A DNA stretch of 18,622 nucleotides, taken from assembly GCA_934725085.1 (NCBI GenBank), contig CAKVAL010000037.1, forward strand, positions 1-18,622. Reading direction: 5' to 3'. Both the position numbers and the translations under genes were made by a program. Below the pieces are notes generated by a model. It was not told the DNA's origin. It made no database searches and saw only the letters and a program-made list of their open reading frames with translations. Positions 1 through 7,965 of the stretch are shown piece by piece. The stretch comes from an uncultured Erysipelotrichaceae bacterium. Its GTDB lineage: Bacteria > Bacillota_I > Bacilli_A > Erysipelotrichales > Erysipelotrichaceae. Numbering within the stretch: the stretch's first letter is position 1; every line of letters starts with the position of its first letter.

Positions 1-81
1 ACCTTTCTGAAATGCTTCCTGCATATCCGCCTTGTATTGCGTTAATTCTTTTGGTTCTATACAAACTAATTGGAAGGCCAT
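1..81 (-). CDS. 5' end of a probable GNAT-type acetyltransferase (cut by window edge)
   Basis: Only the first 27 codons are inside the window, starting at ATG 81-79 and reading MAFQLVCIEPKELTQYKADM and then QEAFQKG. The frame stays open to base 1. A good ribosome binding site (GAGGAG, 98-93) sits 11 nt before the ATG, so the start is well supported. The pattern 'ELxxYKxDMQEAFQKG' resembles the N-terminus of small Firmicute GNAT acetyltransferases, but the acetyl-CoA binding motif lies outside the window. The family call is therefore an inference from the N-terminus only. The gene lies downstream of a terminator and a candidate promoter, so it is probably a separate transcription unit. Confidence 0.55.
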   Translation of the reverse strand, partial: MAFQLVCIEPKELTQYKADMQEAFQKG

Positions 82-92
82 TTTATATCTAT

Positions 93-98
93 CTCCTC
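93..98 (-). promoter_or_regulatory. Ribosome binding site of the partial left-edge gene
   Basis: The minus strand reads GAGGAG 11 nt before ATG 81. This strong Shine-Dalgarno match is what makes the short, truncated left-edge ORF credible as a gene. Confidence 0.6.
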
Positions 99-126
99 AA
101 AAATCCCGATTTATCTTTCTGAATAA

Positions 127-155
127 AGTATATATGATTAATCAGCGGATTGAAA
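127..155 (-). promoter_or_regulatory. Candidate sigma-A promoter with an overlapping palindrome
   Basis: On the minus strand a -35-like TTTCAA (155-150) is followed after 17 nt by a good -10 TATACT (132-127). This would drive the left-edge gene with an untranslated leader of about 40 nt. The spacer contains the perfect palindrome TGATTAATCA (144-135), which could be an operator. The -35 match is weak and AT-rich DNA yields many such matches, so this is a proposal only. Confidence 0.3.
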
Positions 156-182
156 CTTCCCGCCAATAAATTCTTATATTCT

Positions 183-264
183 ATGTGCAATTGACCTCTA
201 CCCTGTTAAATAGCGAAGTAATACACGTGATGTTATTTAACAGGGTAAACCACCATTTGCACGT
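183..264. repeat. Long imperfect inverted repeat / hairpin
   Basis: A perfect 13-bp inverted repeat, ACCCTGTTAAATA (200-212) and TATTTAACAGGGT (234-246), encloses a 21-nt loop that itself contains CACGTG (224-229). Outside it a second pair, GTGCAA (185-190) and TTGCAC (257-262), extends the fold across a mispaired internal segment. No U-run follows on either strand, so it is not a typical intrinsic terminator. It lies between the terminator of the lipoprotein gene and the next promoter candidate. It could be a miniature mobile-element remnant, a protein binding site or a structured RNA; the sequence alone does not decide. Confidence 0.65.
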
Positions 265-274
265 CAAAAAGCAC

Positions 275-318
275 AAAAAATCCGTCAGCTTTCTTCCATG
301 ATTAAAAAGTTAACGGAT
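275..318 (-). terminator. Rho-independent terminator after the lipoprotein gene
   Basis: On the minus strand ATCCGTTAAC (318-309) pairs with GCTGACGGAT (289-280) with internal mismatches, extended by a U-rich arm facing an A-rich arm. It is followed at once by a run of T's (280-275). Stem plus U-run is the classic intrinsic terminator layout. It sits about 50 nt after the stop codon at 370, so it ends the transcript that includes the lipoprotein gene and possibly the operon upstream of it. Confidence 0.8.
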
Positions 319-369
319 CATATTTTATAAAATAGTGCGATAAATTGTAATTTGTTTATATTTATTTTT

Positions 370-1551
370 CTAGTCTAAATCAATAATAGTTCCCAAAGCA
401 ACCATTGATTCTTCCCCTTCACTATATTTAATATACGCTTTATTATCTGTTATATCTAAGCCCATAATACTATAAAAATGTTCTGGCGTATCAAGTGCTA
501 AAACCTCTTTACCATCATATTTATAAAGTTGTGTTGAAGATTCGTACGCAACTTCGATTACAAGCCCACCATCATATTCGTAACCTATAATATCTTCAAA
601 AAAACCTAAATCCAAATCAAAAACCTTTATACTCTTCTTTCCATCATATAGATAAAAAGTTTTTAAATTTTCGTCATAGGTTCCATAATTATATTTGTTC
701 TTATAATAGCATAACTTATTATTAATAATACCAACTATATCATAACTGTAGTTTTTATCTACAACTATCTTCCTACCATCTTTAACATATAGTAATTGAT
801 TGCCTTTCACAGAATCACTATAACTTTTAGAAGTTGCCAGAAACATTCCATCTTTAACCGTCTTTTTATCTGATACCCATGTTATATTTTTAATATCAAA
901 TAATTTTTCTAAACCATCATCTGTTAATTTAGAATAAGTATAGTTTATTCTTTCTTTTTTCTTTTCTTCTGTTATTATATATAATTGTCCATTTATTACT
1001 TCAAAGTCTGAATGATATGGATTTTTAGTTATTTTTTTTACTTTTAAGGTGTCTAGGTTATATTCATAAACATTACTAGCGGGTATTCCATATACCTTAT
1101 TTTTATAAAGTACCGCTTTATTTAAATAATATCCGTCTTTAAATAATATTGTTTTTTCTGTACCATTTATCGAATAGATAGTCCTACCATAATAAGTTAT
1201 AATATTTCCGTTATATTTTCCTAATATTCTATGTGGTTTATCCACAAGCTTATTTGTTTTTCGAGTTTCAAAATTAAACGAATATAACACATTATTATCA
1301 TCATAGTAAATATCATCATTTTCTCTCCACAAAGAACTAACCTTATCGGCAATCTTAATAACAGTACCATCCTTATCATAAAGAATTTTATCACCTTTAA
1401 AATATAGTACTCCATCATCATTTTTTTCTGCTACATTTACCTTATGAAACCCAGTAGTTGTTCTATCAACACTTTTAAACTTAGTTTCCTTAGAACACCC
1501 CGTCATCAAAAATAACGATAACATTAAAATCAAAAAAAGTTTTTTCTTCAT
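370..1551 (-). CDS. Putative lipoprotein with beta-propeller-like repeats
   Basis: This 393-aa protein starts with a lipoprotein signal: MKKK, a hydrophobic stretch and the lipobox LMTGC, with the lipidated Cys at residue 19. It is thus predicted to be anchored to the outer face of the membrane. The rest is rich in Tyr, Asp, Lys and Gly. It holds loosely repeated strand-turn-strand units such as VYEYNLDTLKVKKIT near residues 160-180 and similar 'xLYxFNFETxKxxKL' and 'LYDGKKSIKVFDLD' stretches. This is typical of DUF5050-like or other beta-propeller surface proteins. No catalytic motif is recognisable. The start is backed by GAAAGGAGA (1565-1557). The gene follows the GNAT gene by 27 nt and is followed by a terminator. 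Ligand and function are unknown; the propeller call is an inference from repeat texture. Confidence 0.7.
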   Translation of the reverse strand: MKKKLFLILMLSLFLMTGCSKETKFKSVDRTTTGFHKVNVAEKNDDGVLYFKGDKILYDKDGTVIKIADKVSSLWRENDDIYYDDNNVLYSFNFETRKTNKLVDKPHRILGKYNGNIITYYGRTIYSINGTEKTILFKDGYYLNKAVLYKNKVYGIPASNVYEYNLDTLKVKKITKNPYHSDFEVINGQLYIITEEKKKERINYTYSKLTDDGLEKLFDIKNITWVSDKKTVKDGMFLATSKSYSDSVKGNQLLYVKDGRKIVVDKNYSYDIVGIINNKLCYYKNKYNYGTYDENLKTFYLYDGKKSIKVFDLDLGFFEDIIGYEYDGGLVIEVAYESSTQLYKYDGKEVLALDTPEHFYSIMGLDITDNKAYIKYSEGEESMVALGTIIDLD

Positions 1552-1578
1552 TATAATCTCCTTTCAAATTGTAATTAA

Positions 1579-2187
1579 TCAATTTTCGTAGATTAAGGTT
1601 TCTGGATGTGAAAAAACTAATTTAATATTCTTCTTGGAATTCAGCAACAACATCAATGTACCTTGTTCTTTTGTCTCCATTTGCGTTGTCATGACCAATG
1701 AACGATATGGTTTGAAGCCACATTTTGTCTGAACTCGTTTTGATTGTTCATTGAAATCATAGTAACCACAAATCAGAAAATCATAATCCAATTCGCCAAA
1801 TAAATAATCTTTAACTGCATTTACGGCTTCGGGCATAAGTCCTTTTCCCCAATAATCTTTACTCAAAACATATCCTAATTCTCTGCCGTAATAATCCTTG
1901 AATTCTATCAAAGCATCTTCTAACCCATATTTTTCTATGCCAACAGTACCGATTACTTTATTGTTTTTCTTTAAGCAGATTGCAAATACTTTATCCTCAC
2001 TGATAAAGGAATTCATAATACTTTGAGATTCAGCAATATTTTCATGATGTTTCCATCCTGCCATCTCCCCAACACCTTCGACAGACGCATACTCATAGAA
2101 ATCCTCCAAATCTGTTTGTTTGAATGATCTAAGAATGAGCCTTTTTGTTTCTATTACTTTTCCGCCTATTCTAAAGTCAGCATTCAT
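1579..2187 (-). CDS. GNAT-family N-acetyltransferase (RimJ/RimL-like)
   Basis: This 202-aa protein has the features of RimJ/RimL-type GNAT enzymes, which transfer acetyl from acetyl-CoA to an amine. The N-terminal strand is ETKRLILRSF (13-22) followed by DLEDFYEYA. A central strand 'ELGYVLSKDYWGKG' (103-116) carries the acetyl-CoA pyrophosphate-binding loop. The late segment 'NEQSKRVQTKCGFK' (146-159) is the usual 'N..S..v..K.GF' element. The ATG at 2187 has GAGGAG (2202-2197) at good distance. About 20 residues after the expected last strand (from 184) are an unusual Lys-rich tail. Substrate cannot be told from sequence; such genes often act on ribosomal proteins, small amines or antibiotics. 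It lies 55 nt after pepD and could be an acquired downstream gene. Confidence 0.85.
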   Translation of the reverse strand: MNADFRIGGKVIETKRLILRSFKQTDLEDFYEYASVEGVGEMAGWKHHENIAESQSIMNSFISEDKVFAICLKKNNKVIGTVGIEKYGLEDALIEFKDYYGRELGYVLSKDYWGKGLMPEAVNAVKDYLFGELDYDFLICGYYDFNEQSKRVQTKCGFKPYRSLVMTTQMETKEQGTLMLLLNSKKNIKLVFSHPETLIYEN

Positions 2188-2242
2188 ATTTTTACGCTCC
2201 TCATATTGTCTAATTCTCCAAATACCGATTTATCAACATTAC

Positions 2243-3679
2243 CTAGTTATCATTTCTTTGATAAGCATTCTTCATTCTATTAGTAGATACCTTTAATACC
2301 TTACCCAAGACATCAATACTTAGCTTCTCAAACTCATCACAAATAACTTGGTTTGCATGCTCTGCTGCCTTAATTAATTCTTCACCGTCTAAGCCTTCTA
2401 AAGTCTTATCAAATTCCTTAATTAGTTTATTAGCCAAAGCAGCACCCTGTAATTGATATCTTTCAATATGACCTACATTACCATAGAAATCACTATCACC
2501 CAAAGCACTAATAAGTCTACTAGTCCAATAAAAACTATTAGTATTTACATCTGTAGTGGTACAACTTAAATACTCAGGAGCCTTATTAACACATGTATAT
2601 TGAGGAATTGCCACATTATAAACATTAGACGCAAAAGCCTGATACTCAAGTGGTTTACCATAAGAACGCATCTGCAAAATCTCCATATCATCAGTACGAT
2701 TAACACCAATACTACGATACAAATTAGACTTCTCACTCTTAACATAAGGATCATACTCAGTCCCTTGATAATGACTACTCAAAATATACTTAACATCCTC
2801 AATTGTAATCTTTCTTTCAGGTTTCATAGAAAATGGCAAGCTATCACACTCAGGACTAACATGCTCCCAATCAAAAGTATTAGGATTAAAATATCTTAAC
2901 ATATACCATGCACGAGGAGTGTTATAGACATGATCTGCATCACTATGACTACCAAAAGCTGCCCTAACATCAAACTTATTGTCAAAACCTAAGTTCAAAT
3001 GATTTTCTTCAATAAATTTTCTTAAATCCTTTGAACAAATATGCTTCTCTTGTTTACCAAAGGCATCATCCAAATCAAAATAATCAATATTCAATTGATT
3101 AGGCAACACTACATACTCATCATCCTCAACTCTTCTGGCAATAAAATGATGACCACCGATAGTCTCCAAATACCAAACTTCATCTTTATCACAGAAGGCA
3201 ATACCATTAGACTCATAAGTACCATACTTCTCTAATAAACTGCCTAAATAAGTAACACCCTCTCTAGCACTACGAATATAAGGCAAGACAATATGAACAA
3301 TATCCTCTTCACCAATACCACCAGGAGTATTAGTCTTCTCATCATGCCTAACCAAAGGATCAGCCCCAAGTACCCTAGGATTAGAAGTAATTGTCTCAGT
3401 AGCCGACATACCAACCTCTAATTCATTAATACCAGAAGCACACCAAATACCCTCTTTTCTATCTACATTAGGAGTAGCACTATATCTTAAAGGATTATCG
3501 GGTAAATCCATAGTTAAATGAGAAATAACCGTAGTATATTTTCTTGGTTGATCACATGGATTAATTATTTGATACTTCTTCGCAGTATACATGCCCTGCC
3601 CAGAATCATCATTACGCGCAATAATAGTTGAACCATCATATGACGCCTTCTTACCTACAAGAATTGTTGTACAAGCCAT
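2243..3679 (-). CDS. pepD: C69-family dipeptidase (PepD type)
   Basis: This 478-aa protein begins MACTTILVGKKASYDGST, the signature N-terminus of the C69 dipeptidases of lactic acid bacteria. Cys3 is the N-terminal nucleophile of this Ntn-hydrolase family. Further family marks are ARNDD (21-25) and WYLETIGGHHF (169-179). Known relatives are cytoplasmic enzymes that split a broad range of dipeptides, and no signal peptide is seen here. The start is fixed by the Cys position and by GGGAGGA (3694-3688), which begins right after the stop codon of the ABC gene upstream. The 15-nt spacing suggests cotranscription with the ABC exporter pair. A functional link, such as handling peptides, is possible but not shown. 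No terminator is seen after the gene. Confidence 0.92.
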   Translation of the reverse strand: MACTTILVGKKASYDGSTIIARNDDSGQGMYTAKKYQIINPCDQPRKYTTVISHLTMDLPDNPLRYSATPNVDRKEGIWCASGINELEVGMSATETITSNPRVLGADPLVRHDEKTNTPGGIGEEDIVHIVLPYIRSAREGVTYLGSLLEKYGTYESNGIAFCDKDEVWYLETIGGHHFIARRVEDDEYVVLPNQLNIDYFDLDDAFGKQEKHICSKDLRKFIEENHLNLGFDNKFDVRAAFGSHSDADHVYNTPRAWYMLRYFNPNTFDWEHVSPECDSLPFSMKPERKITIEDVKYILSSHYQGTEYDPYVKSEKSNLYRSIGVNRTDDMEILQMRSYGKPLEYQAFASNVYNVAIPQYTCVNKAPEYLSCTTTDVNTNSFYWTSRLISALGDSDFYGNVGHIERYQLQGAALANKLIKEFDKTLEGLDGEELIKAAEHANQVICDEFEKLSIDVLGKVLKVSTNRMKNAYQRNDN

Positions 3680-3694
3680 AATTTACATCCTCCC

Positions 3695-5416
3695 TTAGCT
3701 CTTCACAAATTGTGCATTATATAGTTTTGTATAAAAACCATCCTTCTTCATAAGCTCATCATGATTACCCTTCTCGATAATATGACCATCCTTCATCACC
3801 AAAATCACATCCGCATTATAAATAGTACTCAAACGATGTGCCACCACAAAAGATGTTCTATTCTCCATCAAAGAATCAAAAGCTGACTGAATCTCATTCT
3901 CCGTAAACGTATCAATACTAGAAGTAGCCTCATCAAGAATCAACATCGGTGGCAAAGCCAACATCACCCTTGTAATACACAACAACTGTTTCTGACCAAC
4001 TGACAAATCATCATCCGATATCACTGTATCAAAACCATCTGGCAACCTTTTAATAAACTCATAAGAATGAGCCTTCTTACTAGCCTCAATAATTTCTTCG
4101 TCACTCGCATCAGGCTTACCTAAGATAATATTTTCTCTAACACTAGCCCTCTTTATCCAAGTATCCTGTAAGACCATACCATAATTACTACGAAGACTAT
4201 GTCTATCTACAGTCTTGATATCCACACCATCTACACTTATCATGCCCTTATCAACATCATAAAAACGCATCAACAAATTAATAAACGTTGTCTTACCACA
4301 ACCCGTAGGACCAACAATCGCAATATTTTGACCACTCTTTACATCTAATGAGAAATCATCAATCAAAGGCTTATCCTTCTCATATCTAAAAGAAATATTA
4401 TCGATACATACATTACCCTTTGATGATGGCAACATATCCGTTTCTACGCTCTCACTTTCTTGATCAATCAAATCAAAAATACGATCAGCACAAACTAAGG
4501 CATTAGACAATTCAGTTAAAACACTACTAATATCATTAAAAGGCTTCATATATTGATTCGCATAAGCTAAAAGAACCGTCAAACCACCAACTGTCAAATG
4601 ACCATTTAAAATCAAATAAGCTCCAAGTAAGGCAACCAACGCATAAATCAAAGAATTAACAGCCCTAGTACAAGGATTTGTCAAAGAAGAATAGAAAGTA
4701 GCCTTAGTCGCATACTCACATAGTTCATCATTAATATCCTTAAATCTATTAATAGCTCTATCTTCATAACCAAAGGCCTTAACAAGCCTTAAATTAGAAA
4801 CCATCTCATCAATATAAGCACTCTCTTGACCCCTTGTCTTATTTTGTTTACCAAATAACAGATAAGACCTAGAGGCAATAAATTTAGCCACAATAAAACT
4901 TAATGGAGTCAAAATAATAACCAACAAAGTTATCGGCAAAGACTTTTGAAACATGAAAACCAAAGTAATCACAATAGTCACAACACCCGAAAACAATTGA
5001 GTTAACCCCAACAATAATCCATCAGCCACTTGATCAACATCGCCTATCATCCTTTGTACAATATCACCACTACTTTGTTTATCAACATAACTAAGCGGTA
5101 ATCTTGATAACTTATTCATAGCCTTATTACGAATGTTCTTTACCACATTAAAAGTAATATTATTATTAATAATATTCATAAACCAAGTTAAGAAACTATT
5201 AACACAAATAAGCAAAGCAATATATTTTAAACAAGCAACAATATATCCAATAGACAAACCATCGTCTACAATATAATCTATAGCAGCTCCAAACAAAATT
5301 GGAATATACAAAGTCAAGACAACAGTTAAACAAGACAAGACAATACTCAATAGTAGTAATAAACGATACTTGCCTAATTCTTTTAATAATTTACTTAAAG
5401 TAGACTTCTTATTCAT
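3695..5416 (-). CDS. ABC exporter half-transporter, catalytic-site partner
   Basis: This is a 573-aa membrane-ATPase fusion: about six transmembrane helices in residues 18-310, then an ATPase domain with Walker A GPTGCGKT (369-376), Walker B MLILD (491-495), catalytic Glu496 and switch His527 (AHRLSTI). The signature is LSVGQ (471-475) rather than LSGGQ. It pairs with the gene just upstream as a heterodimeric exporter. I start it at ATG 5416, not at upstream in-frame codons reaching 5473, because AAGGAGG (5429-5423) sits 6 nt before it and the result matches half-transporter length. The first 8 nt overlap the end of the upstream gene, which suggests translational coupling. Substrate is unknown; related pairs are often annotated as multidrug or peptide exporters. 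Confidence 0.93.
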   Translation of the reverse strand: MNKKSTLSKLLKELGKYRLLLLLSIVLSCLTVVLTLYIPILFGAAIDYIVDDGLSIGYIVACLKYIALLICVNSFLTWFMNIINNNITFNVVKNIRNKAMNKLSRLPLSYVDKQSSGDIVQRMIGDVDQVADGLLLGLTQLFSGVVTIVITLVFMFQKSLPITLLVIILTPLSFIVAKFIASRSYLLFGKQNKTRGQESAYIDEMVSNLRLVKAFGYEDRAINRFKDINDELCEYATKATFYSSLTNPCTRAVNSLIYALVALLGAYLILNGHLTVGGLTVLLAYANQYMKPFNDISSVLTELSNALVCADRIFDLIDQESESVETDMLPSSKGNVCIDNISFRYEKDKPLIDDFSLDVKSGQNIAIVGPTGCGKTTFINLLMRFYDVDKGMISVDGVDIKTVDRHSLRSNYGMVLQDTWIKRASVRENIILGKPDASDEEIIEASKKAHSYEFIKRLPDGFDTVISDDDLSVGQKQLLCITRVMLALPPMLILDEATSSIDTFTENEIQSAFDSLMENRTSFVVAHRLSTIYNADVILVMKDGHIIEKGNHDELMKKDGFYTKLYNAQFVKS

Positions 5417-7136
5417 GACTTGCCTCCTTCTCGAAAGGATATTGTGAATAATAAATTTCCTTATAAAGTTCACAAGACTTCATTAACTCATTGTGACTAC
5501 CAAAACCAACTAGCTTACCATCATCCAATACTAAAATCTTATCAGCATTCTTAATAGAAGAAGCACGCTGTGATACATTGACAATAGTCTTATTTAAAGT
5601 CTTTAAAGCCATTCTTAGTTTAGCCTCAGTTTGATAATCTAGAGCACTAAAAGAATCATCAAGAATCAAAATATCAAAGTCTTTACATAAAGCCCTGGCA
5701 ATAGACAATCTTTGTCTTTGACCACCAGATAAGTTCTTACCACCCTGCTCAATCATATGATCCAACTGTCCATCTTTATTCAAGACAATTTCCTTAGCCT
5801 GGGCAATATCTAATGCCTCCCACATCTTCTCTTCACTTACATCAGGATCAGCCATCCTTAAATTATCTCTGATACTCTCTTTAAACAAAGCAGCCTTTTG
5901 AGGAACAACACTAACTTTATTTACAAGCTTTTCCTTAGCATAACTTTTAATATCCACGCCATCTAAATAAACAGCACCAACACTTGGATCATAGGCCCTA
6001 TAAATCAAATTCACAAGGCTTGTCTTACCACAGCCTGTAGGTCCAATAATACCTAGGGTTTCTCCCTTATTAATTGAAAAACTTATATTCTCTAAACATG
6101 CTTCCTTACTATTAGGATATGTAAAGCTAATATTATCAAACGTTAAAATATGATTATTTACCTTGCTATTTATACCATCAACATATTTCATATCAGGTTC
6201 AATATCCAACACCTTCTCCACTCTTGAGAAACAAGCCAATGACTTATCAATGGTAATAATCAAATTAGCCATCTTAACAAGCTCAACAACAATCTGAGCC
6301 ATATAGTTATATAAAGCTACCACATCACCCTGAGCTAATCCATACATTCTAACTTCAATAGTTCCTGTATAAATAAGAATAACCGTAGCCATATTAATCA
6401 AGATATAAGTCAAAGGATTAATCAAAGCACTCAAGAAACCAACCTTTTGATTCCTTTTAGTCAACAAATCATTCTTATCCTTAAACTCATTAAACTCTTT
6501 ATCCTCAATCCTAAAAGCCCTAATAACGCGAATTCCGCTTAAATTCTCACGAGTCTTACTCAATAATCCATCTAAGGCAACCTGTACTTCCTTAAACAAG
6601 GGAATACTTTTAATCATGATTAAAAAGACTACAAGACACAACAAAGGAATAACTACTGCAAAAATAAGCGCACACTTAACATTAATAGTAAAAGCCATAA
6701 TCATTGCCCCAAAGACAATAAAAGGACTTCTTAAAAGTAAACGAAGTGCTAAATTCAAACCATTTTGAATCTGATTGGTATCCGATGTAAGTCTTGTGAT
6801 TAAAGTATCCTGACCTATTTCATCTAGATTTTGATAAGAAAAACTTTGAATATGTTCAAATAACATTTGTCTAAGCTTTGTAGTAAAACCAACTGAGGCT
6901 TTTGCCGCAAAAAATTGAGCCACAACACTACAAGCTAAACCTATAATAGCTAAAAGGATAAGAAGCATAAACATCTTAACAACATAACCAAAATCATTAT
7001 TATTGATACCCTTATTGATAATGCCTGCAATAACTAGTGGTACAAACAAATCAAATAAAGACTCTAATAATTTAAATAAAGGAGCCAAAATAGACTCCTT
7101 TTTATAATCCTTAATAAGTAATTTAAATCTATTCAT
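5409..7136 (-). CDS. ABC exporter half-transporter, degenerate-site partner
   Basis: This 575-aa half-transporter has membrane helices in residues 15-300 and an ATPase domain with Walker A GPTGCGKT (365-372), a canonical signature LSGGQ (469-473) and Walker B ILILD (489-493). The residue after Walker B is Asp494 instead of the catalytic Glu, and the switch His is replaced by Gln523 (VSQRASS). These changes mark the subunit of a heterodimeric exporter that supplies the non-hydrolysing Walker site, as in the known TM287/TM288 class. Start is placed at ATG 7136 (MNRFKLLIKDYKK) from homology. No good Shine-Dalgarno is visible there, and in-frame codons further up would run into rsmI. The stop region overlaps the partner gene by 8 nt. 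Confidence 0.92.
   Translation of the reverse strand: MNRFKLLIKDYKKESILAPLFKLLESLFDLFVPLVIAGIINKGINNNDFGYVVKMFMLLILLAIIGLACSVVAQFFAAKASVGFTTKLRQMLFEHIQSFSYQNLDEIGQDTLITRLTSDTNQIQNGLNLALRLLLRSPFIVFGAMIMAFTINVKCALIFAVVIPLLCLVVFLIMIKSIPLFKEVQVALDGLLSKTRENLSGIRVIRAFRIEDKEFNEFKDKNDLLTKRNQKVGFLSALINPLTYILINMATVILIYTGTIEVRMYGLAQGDVVALYNYMAQIVVELVKMANLIITIDKSLACFSRVEKVLDIEPDMKYVDGINSKVNNHILTFDNISFTYPNSKEACLENISFSINKGETLGIIGPTGCGKTSLVNLIYRAYDPSVGAVYLDGVDIKSYAKEKLVNKVSVVPQKAALFKESIRDNLRMADPDVSEEKMWEALDIAQAKEIVLNKDGQLDHMIEQGGKNLSGGQRQRLSIARALCKDFDILILDDSFSALDYQTEAKLRMALKTLNKTIVNVSQRASSIKNADKILVLDDGKLVGFGSHNELMKSCELYKEIYYSQYPFEKEASHE
5423..5429 (-). promoter_or_regulatory. Ribosome binding site that fixes the second ABC gene start
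   Basis: AAGGAGG on the minus strand lies 6 nt before ATG 5416 and inside the last codons of the upstream ABC gene. No comparable site precedes the upstream in-frame start near 5473, so the shorter protein is preferred. Confidence 0.75.
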
Positions 7137-7152
7137 GTTAACAATTATAAGC

Positions 7153-7965
7153 CTAAGACTTATGATAGTAATCATAAAGTTCGTTCTTAGAAACCTTATA
7201 CTTGCTGGCAACCTCACTAATGGCAACCTTGGTCTTTAGGCCATTATCAACTAGATTTTGAACCTGAGATTTTAGTACATCGAAATTAATCTCTGTTTCC
7301 TCACATTTATATCCTTCGACTAAGAAAACAATCTCACCCTTAAGATCACCAACATTAACAAGTTCACTCAAGTTACCCCTAATATATTCCTCATGAATCT
7401 TAGTTAATTCTCTAGCTATAACAGCCTTTCGATTACCAAAGACCTCATAAACAAGCTCAACCGTCTTCTTGATACGATGAGGTGCCTCATAAAAAACAAT
7501 AGTATATGGGAAGTTCTTCAACTCCTCCAATTCTTTTCTAGCACTACTAGACTTAGAATTTAAGAAACCATAGAACATATAATGATTAACCGACAAGCCA
7601 GAAGCCACCAAAGCATTTAAACAGGCATTAGGTCCACTTACCGTATTAATATTAAAGCCCTTTTCAATTACCTCATTAACCAAAACATAACCAGGATCCG
7701 ATATCAAAGGATAACCTGCATCAGAAACTAAAGCTACATCATCACCCTTTTCTAGATATTCAATAATACTGCCACTGGCAAGCTCTTCATTATAGTTATG
7801 ATAACTAATCAAAGGTGTATGAATATCAAAGTGACTTAATAACTTCCTAGTATTCCTTGTATCCTCACAAGCAATAACCTTAACACTTCTTAAAGTTTCT
7901 AAACATCTATTAGATACTTCGTTAAGATTGCCGATAGGAGTCGCAACCAAAAAAAGAGTAGCCAT
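7153..7965 (-). CDS. rsmI: 16S rRNA 2'-O-methyltransferase RsmI
   Basis: RsmI uses S-adenosylmethionine to methylate the 2'-OH of C1402 in 16S rRNA, near the decoding site. The 270-aa protein has the expected order of tetrapyrrole-methylase-fold motifs: LVATPIGNLNE (6-16), ACEDTRNTRKLL (32-43), ALVSDAGYPLISDPG (78-92), SGPNACLNALVASGL (110-124) and 'FYEAPHRI' further on. Tyr85 stands where many homologues have Thr. The C-terminal segment ending KVSKNELYDYY looks like the small helical appendage of RsmI proteins. Its ATG overlaps the stop of ricT by one base (TAATG), so translation is probably coupled. The ABC gene follows after 16 nt. Confidence 0.95.
   Translation of the reverse strand: MATLFLVATPIGNLNEVSNRCLETLRSVKVIACEDTRNTRKLLSHFDIHTPLISYHNYNEELASGSIIEYLEKGDDVALVSDAGYPLISDPGYVLVNEVIEKGFNINTVSGPNACLNALVASGLSVNHYMFYGFLNSKSSSARKELEELKNFPYTIVFYEAPHRIKKTVELVYEVFGNRKAVIARELTKIHEEYIRGNLSELVNVGDLKGEIVFLVEGYKCEETEINFDVLKSQVQNLVDNGLKTKVAISEVASKYKVSKNELYDYYHKS

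Larger units (their letters stand above)
82..369. other. Largest non-coding stretch of the window
   Basis: This 288-nt gap holds, in minus-strand order, a short AT-rich trailer after the lipoprotein stop (369-319), the intrinsic terminator (318-275), the long imperfect hairpin (264-183), a possible promoter with a palindrome (155-127) and the ribosome binding site of the left-edge gene (98-93). I see no further ORF, tRNA or recognisable riboswitch in it. Confidence 0.6.

Noticed and set aside
1221..1421. Met/Ile-rich 66-codon minus-strand frame inside the lipoprotein gene.
   Set aside because: It is an out-of-frame shadow of the lipoprotein coding sequence with low-complexity composition and no start signal.
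2247..2264. Inverted repeat TTATCA/TGATAA at the end of pepD as a terminator.
   Set aside because: The stem is only 6 bp, AT-rich, inside the coding region, and no T-run follows on the minus strand.
2600..2899. Open frame of 99 codons on the plus strand within pepD.
   Set aside because: It lies wholly opposite the well-supported dipeptidase, has no ribosome binding site and its composition is what antisense AT-rich coding sequence gives. The other plus-strand frames were dismissed likewise.
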